Below are positions 33,362-45,139 of a stretch of 64,000 nt of DNA, in pieces. This DNA comes from Astrocystis sublimbata. Lineage: Eukaryota > Ascomycota > Sordariomycetes > Xylariales > Xylariaceae. Each line of letters begins with the position of its first letter. The stretch's first letter is position 1. A model generated the notes under the pieces. That model worked only from the letters and a program-made list of their open reading frames with translations. It made no database searches and had not been told where the DNA came from. Both the position numbers and the translations under genes were made by a program. The stretch spans positions 124,001 to 188,000 of the forward strand of contig JAJNNY010000051.1 in NCBI GenBank assembly GCA_022453515.1. Direction: 5' to 3'.

Positions 33362-36300
33362 GATAATTCTCTATTACCAAAAAAGAACTCCAGACCACTT
33401 ACATACTACCCTTTCTATATACTATCTATAAGCCCAAGGACTTCTATAAACGCAAAATACTCTAGTAAATCCATATACCAACTGAGGCTATAATAGCTAT
33501 CGCCAGTAGCAAATCACCTTCATCCTTATTAACAAGTATAACATCCGTTACTAGCGATACCCCCTACCCAAGTATTAGTAATATCCCTAAGCCAATAGTA
33601 GAAACACTAGCCACTGGACCCCAAGAATCAAGCCCCAACGCTAGTTCAGAAAAGTCTAGTTCTAAAAAATCAGAATCGGAGTCAAAAGAATCTAACAAAT
33701 CAAAAAACGAAAAAAAAAGCCCCATACTTATACCTATTATTATTAGTACCCAACAAATAGACAATATACTTCTAAACTTTCTATTTTTACCTTTATTACT
33801 ACTAGGACCCATCGCGGGTTCTATCGCTTTATTATAAGCCCAGTTACTTATAGGATTAATACCCTTACTAATTATCATCCTACTAACTAAAACACCAGCG
33901 GAACCTGTTATATTAACAGAACTCGTATTACGCGACCCCGAGGCGCTACCTAACACGTCTCTAACTAATACATTACCTCCCGTTAAGCACGTTCTCGCGC
34001 TTATCGACTATATCGGTAGGCCTAAGCCTACCTAGCACTAACGCTAACGATCCCTATATAAGCGTTTCCTAATCAAAAGCATATCTACCTTTAATATGCT
34101 ATAAGTACCTAGCAGGGAAGCCACCCCGGTAGGCCCTACTACTAATCCTATACCCAACGGATCTTTAACGTTCTATTATACCCCGCTGTTTACTACCATC
34201 CTATAAAGCCAAACGGTAAACGAAGAAATATCTAACATCACCCTATCTCACCCTAACTTATAGATAATTACCCTATACAACCAGATATAGCAGGGCGTCG
34301 AGCTTAGTTACACACTAGCTAAAAGCGTAGCCAATTTAGACAACGATAAAAAGTAGGAACTTTAGGATTATTATAGGAAAATCCAGGATATTTATAATAC
34401 TTTTTATAATATATATAAATAAAATCTCTAGCTAAATAAGGAGTAAGCTCGATAACTGGAAACCTATATATAGGAAGCTAGTATATTGTTTGCGCATAAA
34501 GTTTAAACTACTATAGCCTTTTTTACCTGGAATATAGAAACCCGGAATAAGGCTATTATAAGCCTTTAGGAGATAGTAAAGCTCTATTATAACGTACTCT
34601 ATATCTTTAACAACAAAATTATAACCTAAAAAAACCTAATCCGAACTTAGCAAACGGACTATAGTAACCTAATAAACAAATTAAATCAGTAGGGACATAA
34701 AAAGGACTAACGTTTTAACTATTTAAAAAAACAACTGTACACGGATCCTATTTAAGTTAAAGAAGTACGCCGGTATACAAAAGCTATAGTCGCTAAAATA
34801 TAGCACTAACTATAAACTAATTAATAAATCAATATTAATTTAATAATATATAATATAAAGGTATAAACCCCGTCCAGCGCTTTTATTAGCCAACCCTAGT
34901 TACGCCCTCGTACTAAGTATTCTAATTTAAAAGTTCGGATTAAAAACCAACTAACCTCGGAGGCACTATAAGCCTTACAAATAAGAGGGGTTTCCAAAGC
35001 AGCTTAAACCTAGTACCAAGCAACCAAAATGCAAGCCTCCTTTATTAAAGCACCTAGCGGACTAAAAAACAACCCAAATAACTCTAACGATAATTTTAAG
35101 GGTTACTACCCTTTTTAACCACCTCGTAGACCTCCTAGGGGGCTATTACAAGGACTACCCAAATAATCCGGTAAGGACAGTAATAATAATAATAACTCGC
35201 CACCCCGGAATAGTACAAAAAACCGCTTAATTAAAGCGCTAGAACATCTAGTCCGACCCCCAACGATAGCAATAATTAACCCTATACAACTCAATAAGCC
35301 TAATACATATAACAAAAAAAACAAATCAAAGTTTATACTATAGTAAGCTAGGGTACGATCGTATATATAGTTATACTCGGATAGTTTCCTTAAAAACTAC
35401 TATTATATTAACTAGGTAGGATCGCTACTAACGGACCTAGCTCAAACTTAGCATTAGCAGCGCCTAGGCCAACTGCGGTATATAGGCCTACGGGACTAAT
35501 AGAATATATACAAAATAGCGCTAAAAAAGCGATTCCAGGACTCCTTAAAAAAACACCAGAATTACCGCAAAATAAAAAAGCTATACTATTATAGAAATAT
35601 AGTCTAGTATATTACAGAAATAATAGATCTTAACAAAGTAGTCAAATAGTCTAAAACAACGTTCCAAACCCATATATTAAAAACCTTACCCAACGAGATT
35701 ACCAAATTAATATACTCTAAACAAAGTATTATACCTAAAAATAATAACGAGTTCCTAGACACAATTCGTAAAACAGGATTAATCTATAAAAACATACTTA
35801 TAAACCTAGGCCTAACAATACTATTATTAAAAGGCAAGCCTACTTTAATAATAAAACACTCGAAATCGGGCTAACCCAAAAAAAAAGATCGCTCTAACTC
35901 CGGCCCAAATCGATCCTTAAAACAGAACGAAAGCAAAAAAGCTAGCTAATCCAAACCCAGGATCAAAGCAAAAGACAAACGTTAGGGTTCCAATAAAAAA
36001 GCCCTATAAAGGATAGCATAAAACACTATTAACCAATAAAAACGCGATAAAAAAGCGTATTAGCAATACAGCCGCGATAACTATTAAACCCTCGCTTGCT
36101 TCGCTAAAAAAAATCAAAAAAGCAAAGACCTACCGCCAGCCCCGGAAAAAATCTCCTCTACAAAACAAAAAACCGAGGATAGCCCAACTCACAATACAAA
36201 AAAAGCACAGATAGATACAATAGTAACAGAAACAATATACCCAAGAAACAAACCCATAATAAAAACAGTACCCCTAACCTATTTCGAAAACAAAAACTCT

Positions 36301-38126
36301 AAATCGGATTTTTAAATAGTCCCTATACAACACCTCGTAGAACTAATAAACCGTATTAAAATAAAGCGATCACGGTTTTAAGCCTAAAAAAATCACGAAA
36401 CACCGAAGCAATAACAAAAAGGGTTATACCTAAGCCAAAATCAGGTACTAGACCCATTATACCTATAACCCTGCTCTACAATAATAATAAACACAAAATC
36501 AGGATTCTTTTAAACATTAGTAGTTTAGTACTAATCCTCTTACTACCTTTTATACAAAAATAAAAACTGCCGATATACAAGCGCATTTCGCCGCGGCTAA
36601 TAACAGCATTCAACGCTTCTATAGTACAAAAAAAAAAAAAATACTATACAAATAGCCTAGTATTATAATACTAAAATAATCACTATACACAGTTAAACTT
36701 TAAGCTTACCGCCTTAAACAACCAATATAACACTATCCTACCCCAGTAGTAGTTAGAACAACATACCCCGGCCAATTTCTTTAGTACAACGAAAAAAGTC
36801 CGGTTTACATCATATTATTATTAACAGAACTACACAAGCCAAGCGGTTCTATTACAAAACAAAGCTCGCGTCACACCCTATAACGTAGCTTCCTTACAAA
36901 CTACCACACAAGCAGCACTAAAGGAAGTACCCAAGAAGTTCCGCAGCTACCTTCCCATTATAAACAAAAAAACTACGACCCAACTACCCGATCACCAGCT
37001 ATAGAATCACAGTATCGATCTCCAAAAAAGGAAATCACCCCTATAGAGGCCCCTATACGCTATAAACGCAAGAAAGCTCGATACCTTAAAACTATAGTTA
37101 AAAGAAATGCTTAATAATAAGCGTATCAGGAAATCCACCTCTTCCTATAGCGCCCCATTAATATTCGTAAAAAAAAAGGACCCTAACGATCCTCTCCGCC
37201 CCATAGTCAACTATAGGGGTCTCAACAATATAACCATACCCATCCAGTATCCAATCCCGCTAATTACCAAGCTATAAGCCTAGTTTAACACAGCTAAATA
37301 GTTTACTAAAATAGACCTCAAATCAAGGTTCTATTTAATCCGTATTAAAAAAAGCCACGAATAAAAAACTGCCTTCAGATACAAGTACAAACTCTTTAAA
37401 TATACGGTTATATTATTTAGGCTTATCAACGCCCCAGCCACGTTCTAATCAATAATAAATAACATCTTCCAAGATCTTATTAACACTAGCCTATTAATAT
37501 ACCTCAACAATCTACTCATCTATACAAACACTATCAAAAAACACAACCGCCTTATAAAAAAAATACTCCGTCAGCTAACCAACCATCACCTTACTGTTGC
37601 TCCATAGAAATACAAATAGCAAATACAAGAAATAAAGTTCCTTAGCTACATCATCAGCGCCTAAAACATAGCAATAGCCAAAGACAAAATTAACTATATC
37701 ACCAAATAAGAAACACCTCAAAGCCTCAAAAAATACCAGCAGTTTATAAAGTTTACAAACTTTTATAAAAGATTCATCAAAAACTTCTCGTCTATTATTA
37801 AACCACTAACAGATACAAACAAAAAAAAAAAAAAAAACTAAAAATAGTTTAACACTATAGGAAAAGCCTTTAAAGTACTAAAGCACTACTTTACTACAAT
37901 ACCTATCCTAATCCACTTCAACCTAGACAAAACTACGTTTATCGAAACCAATGCTTCTAACTTCGCCCTAAAAGTAGTCATATCCTAAAAAAACAAGGAC
38001 AAAAAGCTACAACTAATAGCCTTCCATTCTAAAAAGCTAATACCAATAGAAATAAACTACAAAATCTATAATAAAGAACTCCTCGCTATTATTAACGGCT
38101 TAAATCGTTAGTAATAATACCTAAAG
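33362..38126 (+). pseudogene. Outer element gag-pol, left part (RIP-degraded)
   Basis: No frame is open for long. A gag CCHC zinc knuckle with C-x2-C-x4-H-x4-C spacing can be placed near 36046-36093, but its first two Cys and its His read as Tyr, consistent with G-to-A and C-to-T change. Reverse transcriptase is recognisable by PIVNYRGLNNITIPIQYPIP (about 37200-37260) and LINAPATF. The active site at 37500-37511 reads Tyr-Leu-Asn-Asn instead of the required Asp-Asp pair. RNase H begins around 37880 (FIETNASNFAL) and stops at the nested insertion. It cannot encode active enzymes. Confidence 0.85.
38122..38126. repeat. Target site duplication TAAAG (left copy)
   Basis: It is identical to 45135-45139 and directly flanks the nested element, showing it inserted by integrase. 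Confidence 0.9.
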
Positions 38127-38600
38127 TGTAACGACTGCTCTATCCGTAACACTGAGTACAGGGTAGAGTAGGGGTCTTAGTGGGTATATGTTCCTAAGGA
38201 TAAGGGCTAAGCTTATAACAAAGGATCGCTGAGCAATATAAGGTATCGTTCACTAAGTTGTTAGGAGGTTACTCCTATTCCAAGAACTATTGGTATGCTT
38301 AGATTGAATAGTAAAGTAAGGAAAGACTAGATATATAGGAATACTGTCGAGGCTATATAGTATTTCTTTCCTTTATATAACTGCGTGTCTCTGTTATTTC
38401 TACAGAGACTATAGAGATTTATTTCTGTTATTTCTACAGAGACTACGGAAATTCTCTATTAGTTTCACAGAGACGTATCACGTGACCTTAAATACCCCTG
38501 TATCCGATATTCACGTATCCGTGCTTGCCCTGCATAACCCCTCGTCATGTGGCTGCGCTGGGCCTCTCCAACTGGCCTGTTTTGTAGTTGGTTCGTAATA
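38127..38600 (-). repeat. 3' LTR of the nested element
   Basis: 474 bp, matching 44661-45134 along its whole length. In the plus orientation it begins TGTAACGACTGC and ends GGTTCGTAATA; the final ACA of the other copy is ATA here. Confidence 0.93.
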
Positions 38601-38616
38601 TTATCTCCCTTTTTTT
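38601..38616 (-). other. Polypurine tract of the nested element
   Basis: On the minus strand AAAAAAAGGGAGATAA lies directly before the 3' LTR, the expected place for plus-strand priming. Confidence 0.7.
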
Positions 38617-38711
38617 AGGTTTATTGTCCGTAATAAATAGTAGTGAGTGCCCCTTGTGTTTTCTGGTTTGTTGAATTCCTTTTCTTCCTTGACTTGTTTT
38701 CTTTTCCTATT

Positions 38712-39338
38712 ATGTCTGGTTATATTACTAAGGCTAACCGTAGTATACGGAAAAAATCGTCTACCGAAAGTTGTTACGAACTAGTTGAGTCTATTAGTTA
38801 ATTCGGTTTCGAGGTTATGCCCTGTTTTCGATATTTCGATAAGGGTCTTGTGTGCAAGATGCTGGAAGATCGAAATTGGTGTAATTATTATAGTGATATA
38901 AATATGTCTTTTTGTAACGGAAATCATGTATCGCTGGTTTCCCTTCGGCAAATTTGTGCCGAGAAGGATTATATTGATAAGGAGCGTTGTGCTGCTAAAT
39001 AGCAGCTGGAACGGTTAGCCGCTGAGACTACTGCCGCTATTGCCTATATCAGTTATCTGGGTTATTAGTTTGATTTTTTTTGGGAGTAAGGGGTGAAGTT
39101 TATTTGGCGTGGTTTTTAAAATTTGGATAAGTTAGAAGAGTAGGAGTGTTTCAAGGAGAAACAAAAACGTTTGGCTAAAGAATAGGCTTGTTTTTTTTTA
39201 GCTATTATTTTTTTTAACTTCTTGTTTGGTTCTTTTTCTGCTTGGGAGGTTAACCCTGCTCTTTTGGCCTTGGTTGATTAGGATATTACTAGTGAAACTG
39301 TTTTACCGCCTATATAGCGTTCTGTAAATACTTTTTAG
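38712..39338 (+). pseudogene. Antisense accessory ORF with Zn(II)2Cys6-like cluster and probable coiled coil
   Basis: The plus frame from ATG 38712 can be followed to TAG 39336-39338, opposite to gag-pol. It has about nine in-frame TAA/TAG codons, mostly explainable as CAA/CAG or TGG changed by RIP, and reads sensibly between them. From 38817 the spacing is Cys-x2-[Tyr]-x6-Cys-x8-Cys-x2-[Tyr]-x7-Cys. This fits the fungal Zn(II)2Cys6 pattern (C-x2-C-x6-C-x5-12-C-x2-C-x6-8-C) if the two TAT codons were TGT. A Lys/Glu/Arg/Leu-rich section follows (SLRQICAEKDYIDKERCAAK, then QLERLAAETTAAIA), likely coiled coil. It lies between the chromodomain and the 3' LTR. DNA binding is inference; the copy is broken. 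Confidence 0.65.
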
Positions 39339-42300
39339 GTTCCTATGTATTTTCTGTATATAAGTATTCTTTCTATTTTACTAGGTATTCGAACGTGTTT
39401 TTGTTCTAATGTAAATTTAGTATTTCTTTGATTTCGAATTCTTTGTAATCGGGTTCTATTTCGAGCTTGGTTTCGAGCTTGGCATTATTGGGTGCTTTTT
39501 TTAGTAAAGAGATGTGGAATACCGGGTGTCTTTTTATTCCTTTGGGTAGTTTGAGTAGGTAGTTTAATTTTGATCTAACTTCCTTAATTTCGAATAGTCT
39601 AATCTATTTAAAGTCTAATTTTTCGTTTGGTTTTTTTATTTCGATGTTTCGTTTTAAAAGATAGACCTTATCCCCCTCCTTTAAGGTTAGTTTTGATAAC
39701 CTGTTTTTATTGTAGTAGGCTTTTATTTGTTCCTGGATAAACGTGAGTTTTTGTTATAGTTTCTATTATAGGCCTAAGGTTATTTTGGCTTGATTTTCTG
39801 CTTAAGGTGCCGTAATTCCCGGAATCGCGGTTTTTTTTCCTGGGTTAAACCTATAGTTCGCTTTAAAGGGTGACATTTTTATGGACTTGTTGACTGAGCT
39901 ATTGTAGGCATATTCCGCTGCTGGTAATAACTCAACCCAGTTGTTTTGCTGTTCGTTGAGGTAGCATTGAAAGTATTGTTTTAGTGTTTGATTTAGCCTT
40001 TCTATTTGTCTGTTTGTTTAAAGGTGGTAAGCTGTAGATATTCTATATTTAACCCCTAATGTTTTTATGAGTAATTGCCAGTATTTGGAAGCTATTGTGC
40101 TTCTTTGATTAGTAATAATCTCTTCTGGGAATCCGTGCTTACTGAAGATATGCTTTAGAATAGTATATCTAAGTTTTTCTGCGGTGCTTGCTTTTTTGTA
40201 AGGTATAAAAAGCCTGTACTTAGTAAGTTTTTTTACTATAACTAAGATAGAGTCGAACTTTACTCCTATTATTGGTTCTTTGGACTTGGGTAGTTTTATA
40301 ATAAAGTCGAACGCGATTATTTTCTATGCCCTGTCTGGTAGCTTGATTGGGTTTAATAATCTGTATGGCTTATATTATAATATTTTTGCTTTTTAATATA
40401 TATTGTATTTTTTAATAACTTATCTAATATGGTTTTTTATGCTTAAGAATCTATAGTATTGTTTTAATCTTTAATGGGTTTTAAAGACTCCCTGGTGTCC
40501 TGCTAAGGGGTACTTATGTATTTCTTATATTAGTTCTATATAGAATTCGTCTAGTATGTATAGTTTTTTTTTATAGTTTTTGTATATCTGATCATTGTAA
40601 TCTGGGGATTGATTTTAACTCTTAAGGAATTCTCTGATTCGTTATGTCCATTTGTCATGGTTAATCCTTATAGCTATACTAATCTATAGTATACGGTCGT
40701 TGTTTTTTTCGAACATTTGTGTAGCTCCTACTACTATAAGTCCATCTTTTTTATTGCCTTGTAATAGGATCTGGCTTTTCTTTTCGCCCGTTTGTTTGTA
40801 GTTATTTCTTTGATTCAGAATGTCGGCCCGGATATTCTCTTTGCCTTTGATATAGATGATTTTAAAATTAAACTATGATAGGAATTCTGCTTATTATATT
40901 TATTGTTTGTTTAATATTTTAGTGGTTATAAAAGTTGTAAGGTTTTTATGATCCGAGTAGACTTTTACTAATTGTTCCAAGCTATAGAGATAATGTTCCT
41001 ATTTTTCGAATGCTTAGACAATAGTTATAAGTTCTTTATCTGGGATTGGGTAGTTTATTTATAGTCTTAAGAACTTTGTTGAAAAGAATACTATTAGATA
41101 TAGTTTTCCATTCTTATCTTATTAACCTAGTTGTCTACCCATTGTATTGTTATATATGTTAATTTCGATTTTAAATTCCTTGTTTGGATTAGGTAATCGT
41201 AATACTAGATTTGATAGTACTTTCTTTTTTAGTGTATCAAACGCCCGTTATTTTACTTCTGTTTATCGGAATTCGTTGTTTTTTTTTGTAAGGTTCGTAA
41301 GGGGTATGGCAATTTTCCCAAATCTAGTAATGAAAGCTCGGACGTAGTTCGTAAATCCTATGAACGCCCGTACGTTTATAACGCTTTTTGGTACTAGCCA
41401 ATTCTTTACTGCTTCGATCTTTACGTCTTGGATTTGTACTTCTCCTAGAGTAATCGTGAATCCCAGAAAGTCCATTTTCTATTTGTGAAATTCGCTCTTT
41501 TTAGCGTTTACTTTCAATTTGGCGTCTCGTAGTGCCGTAAGTACTTATTGGATATATCCCTTGTGTTCTTCTATGGTTTCTGAATAGATTAGGATATTAT
41601 TAAAGTATACTATTATAAATTTGTTAAGAAATTCGTATAGTATATCCGTAATTATGGCTTGGAAGCTTGCTAGTATATTAGTAAGCCCGAATAGTATTAC
41701 TAAGTATTTATATAACCCGTAAGGTGTTCCGAATGCCGTTTTTTCTTTGTTGCCTTTAGCGATTTGTAGTTCGTGATATAATTTTGGTAAGTCTAAGGCG
41801 GTGAACCATCTGGCTTTATATAATCTATTTTGTAGGTTGTTGATTCTTGGTAACGGTCCTGCGAATTTTTTGGTTTTTGTATTTATATCTTTGTAATTAA
41901 CGTACAGCCTCTATTTAGGCTTACCGTCTTTGCCTGGTTTCTTGGGTACCTATAGAATCGGTGATCTCGCTAATGATTCTGACTTCTATATATACCCTTT
42001 AGCTAGGTTTTTTCGCAGATATTTGTCCAATTTTCGCAGTTGTTTACGGTTTATGTAGTATAATGCTTGGTGTTTTAGGGTCTCGCTTTCCTTGATTGGA
42101 ATATGGTAATCCTATCTGCTGTGCTTTAGTAATCCTGTTTCTGTTGGTCGTACTTTGAATAGGTCGCCGAATTCTTAGTACTATTCCGGTAACTTATCTG
42201 TTAGTATCGGCTTAGGCTTTTTAATTAATAAACAAATGCTAAATGCCTTTATAGATTTGCGTGAGTTCTTTCTAATAAACTCCTTAGAGGCTAAATCTTT

Positions 42301-44640
42301 TTTTGGTATATCCTATTAAAGCTGGCCGGTGCTTTAATTTACTTTAGGATTGTTTACCCGTAACTAGGGTATCCCCAAAATAATATTGTGCCTGGATATT
42401 TCCGTAATATCGAGCTTAAGCCGTTCTTTGTAACCCTGGACATTAAAAGGAAGTTCTGTAGTTTTTTTTCTAATAATCCCTTAATTATACGCTATATAAC
42501 TACTATTAATAGTTGTGAGTGGGTAAGGGTTGTCCTTAAGTTTTTATTCTAGGTCAAGCTTGTTGACAATTTTTAGTGAGATGAAGTTTGCTTGTGTGCC
42601 TGTATTAATTATGGCTACTAACTTTTTTCCGTTATATTGTAATTCTATTGTAAGTTATATAGATATCCCTGTGTTTGTAGCGTATAATAACTTTTCGATG
42701 CTTTGAGTTAGTTGTTGTTGCTTTACAACTGTTTTTCGTTGTTTTTTGATTATTGTGCTATATGTTGTCGGTTTTTGCTTTTTGTGGCCTGGACCTTTTT
42801 TGTATGGTTCCGTAGCTCTTTTTCGGACTATATTGGTTTTCCATCTAGTATTGCTATGACTAGTGGTTCGGAGTTCTGACTCCCTTGTATAGGTGTTTTA
42901 TATGTGAGTTATTTCTATCGAGCCTTTTTGTTGGCTTTGTTTTTTTTTCTTTAGTTCTTTGCTTTCTTATATGCGTGGATTTTGTAGTGGTTGCTAGTAT
43001 ATTCTTTTAACTTATCTCCCCCTAGAAAGTATTCTTTAGGCCATATGGGGTCTGATTTGAATAGATAAAATCCTTTAGGGTTGTAGTAAGTAACTATTAG
43101 TTGTTTTACTTTGTTTTTTTAGTATAGTTTATTTATTGGTTTTTTATTGATCTGTTTTAGAAACCAGTTGTTTTAGATCTTTTTAACTATATGTTTATTA
43201 TATCGATATATTATATAGGATACTTAAGAGATTTTTTTGTGTTTTGGATTCTTTAGTACTAGTATTTTTTCTTTATTTATTATGGTTCTATTGTGTAAGT
43301 AGTTCTGTGATATATATCCTGCTATATATTGTAGCGTTTCGAGAGTGTTGGTTCTTATCCCTATGATTAGTGGGTGGTTTCCTATTTGTTGTATTTCCTA
43401 AAGTCGATCCTGTAATCTGTACTCGGGTATTGCTTCTAGAGTTGTTAGTTTAGTTTCCTTGACTTTTTGTTTTTTTTATTTTTGATTGGTTGTAAGGGTG
43501 TTTCCCTGTCGTATGGATTTGGCTACTGAGTGTTTAATTCTTTCGAACTCAGTCTAGTGTCTATACTAATCGTATGTGTAGCCTATGTCTTTGGGATATA
43601 ACTCGCCTTTTGGCTAGTCCTTATTTTTGATTATTGGTGTACTGTTTATGCGTATTATCGCGATTTGTTGCGTACTGTTTTCGGCTACTGACGCTTATCT
43701 TCCCTCGGGTACTCTTCTGTTCTTTCGTTCCCTTTAGGGTTTAGGGCATTTTTGTGTATAATGTCCCATTTGTTGGCAATTGTAATATTTAACTTGCTTG
43801 AGGTCTTTTTCTACGGTGTCAACCTCTATTGGGCCTGGGTGTGTTCCTATAGCCGTGGATTGGTTCCTTTGTGCCTTTTTGGTGTTGGCTATGTACGTGG
43901 CTCCTTTCCCTCGTTTTTGTATGTGTCTTTCGTATAGACGATTGTTGATTTTGATTGCCGATGTAATATAGTTATGTAGTTCTTTTGGTTGTTCGATTCG
44001 GAATAACTCGTTTTGGACTTCGTTTTTTAGTCCTTTATAGAATACGGATATTAGGTTATTATTGTTATTCCAAGTTGTGAGTGCGAGTATTTTTTTAAAC
44101 TCGGTGGTATACTTGCTAGCTGACCTAGTCTATTGTAGGTCTAGCAGCTTTTGTTCTGCTTGTCTTTCGGCTTTTGGATTACTATATATGTCCGTAAGGG
44201 CCTTTTCGAATCCCTTTATATCGGCGAATGCTTTTTTAGTGTCTTTTGACCAATCCTTTTCTTTATTTTCGATAAATTCTTTTATCTTTGGCTCGAACTA
44301 TTCTAGTGTTTCTTTAGTGAGGAATCCTGTTATGTAGAGGATCTTCTCTCTTTCCGAGGGAAAGTTCTCTCCGAAGTGCCGTATATAGGCCTTGGCCTGG
44401 GTTAGGAACCCCTTTAACTGGTTTTGTTTCCTGTTAAATATGGTTAGTCGAGTTGGCTTATAACGCTTTAGCTTGGATATCGTAAGTAGTTGGTTTTTGA
44501 GCTGTTTATTAGTTTTATTTAACTGATTGATTCTTTTGTACAACTGGTCGATGATTTTTAGGATTTATTCCTGAGTTATGTTGGGTGTCTGAGCTTGTAT
44601 AGCTATTGCGTTTTATTGCTTAGCTTACTTTGTAGCTTAA
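39290..44640 (-). pseudogene. Nested element gag-pol with chromodomain (RIP-degraded)
   Basis: The longest surviving gag piece (44543-44298) includes LKGFLTQAKAYIRHFGENFP, a typical retrotransposon gag helix. The knuckle near 43800-43745 keeps C, H and C but its first Cys reads Tyr. The integrase end of the core (about 40015-39930) shows the TERLNQTL-type motif. The chromodomain near 39480-39300 shows EFEIKEILN and NTFEYLVK before a stop where Trp is expected. None of these frames can give a working protein. Confidence 0.85.
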
Positions 44641-44660
44641 CTAAACAAGACTATTCAAAA

Positions 44661-45134
44661 TGTAATAACTACTCTATTTGTAATACTAAGTATAGGGTAG
44701 AGTAGGGGTTTTAGTAGGTATATGTTCCTAAGGATAAGGGCTAAGCTTATAATAAAGGATCGCTGAGCAATATAAGGTATTGTTCACTAAGTCGTCAGGA
44801 GGTTACTCCTATTCCAAAAACTATTGGTATACTTAGATTGAATAGTAAAGTAAGGAAAGACTAGATATATAGGAATGCCGTCGAGGCTATATAGTATTTC
44901 CTTCCTTTACATAACTGCGTATCTCTGTTATCTCTACAGAGACTATAGAGACCTGTTTCTGTTGTCTCTACAGAGACTACGGAGATTCTCTGTTAGCTCT
45001 ATAGAGACGTATCACGTGACTTCAAATACCCCTGTATCCGATATTCACGTATCCGTGCTTGCCCTGCATAACCCCTTGTCATATGGCTGCGCTGGGCCTC
45101 TCCAACTGGCCTGTCTTGCAGTTGGTTCGTAACA
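44661..45134 (-). repeat. 5' LTR of the nested element
   Basis: 474 bp. It ends CGTAACA beside the right target copy TAAAG (45135-45139). It has kept more GC than the 3' LTR. Confidence 0.93.
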
Positions 45135-45139
45135 TAAAG

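Larger units (their letters stand above)
38127..45134 (-). mobile_element. Ty3/gypsy chromovirus, nested element, 7.0 kb, opposite orientation
   Basis: Two 474-bp LTRs bound the element, and TAAAG is duplicated at both sides. Coding is on the minus strand from right to left. gag is at about 44640-43740 with a CCHC knuckle near 43800-43745. Protease lies near 42600 and reverse transcriptase at about 42100-41260, with DFLGFTITLGEVQIQDVK at 41475-41400. Integrase spans about 40700-39850 and a chromodomain about 39480-39290. All frames carry stops; the reverse transcriptase active site at 41607-41596 reads Tyr-Phe-Asn-Asn. A further 600 bases between the chromodomain and the 3' LTR hold an antisense ORF. 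The T-rich plus strand switches to A-rich exactly at both ends of the element. Confidence 0.93.

Noticed and set aside
33293..33956. Open frames in the outer element leader and gag region on both strands
   Set aside because: They are chance gaps between RIP-generated stops with A-rich low-complexity codons; no gene frame is supported there.
44875..45132. 85-codon plus-strand ORF inside an LTR
   Set aside because: It lies within the 474-bp LTR; the matching frame in the other LTR copy is broken and no domain is seen.
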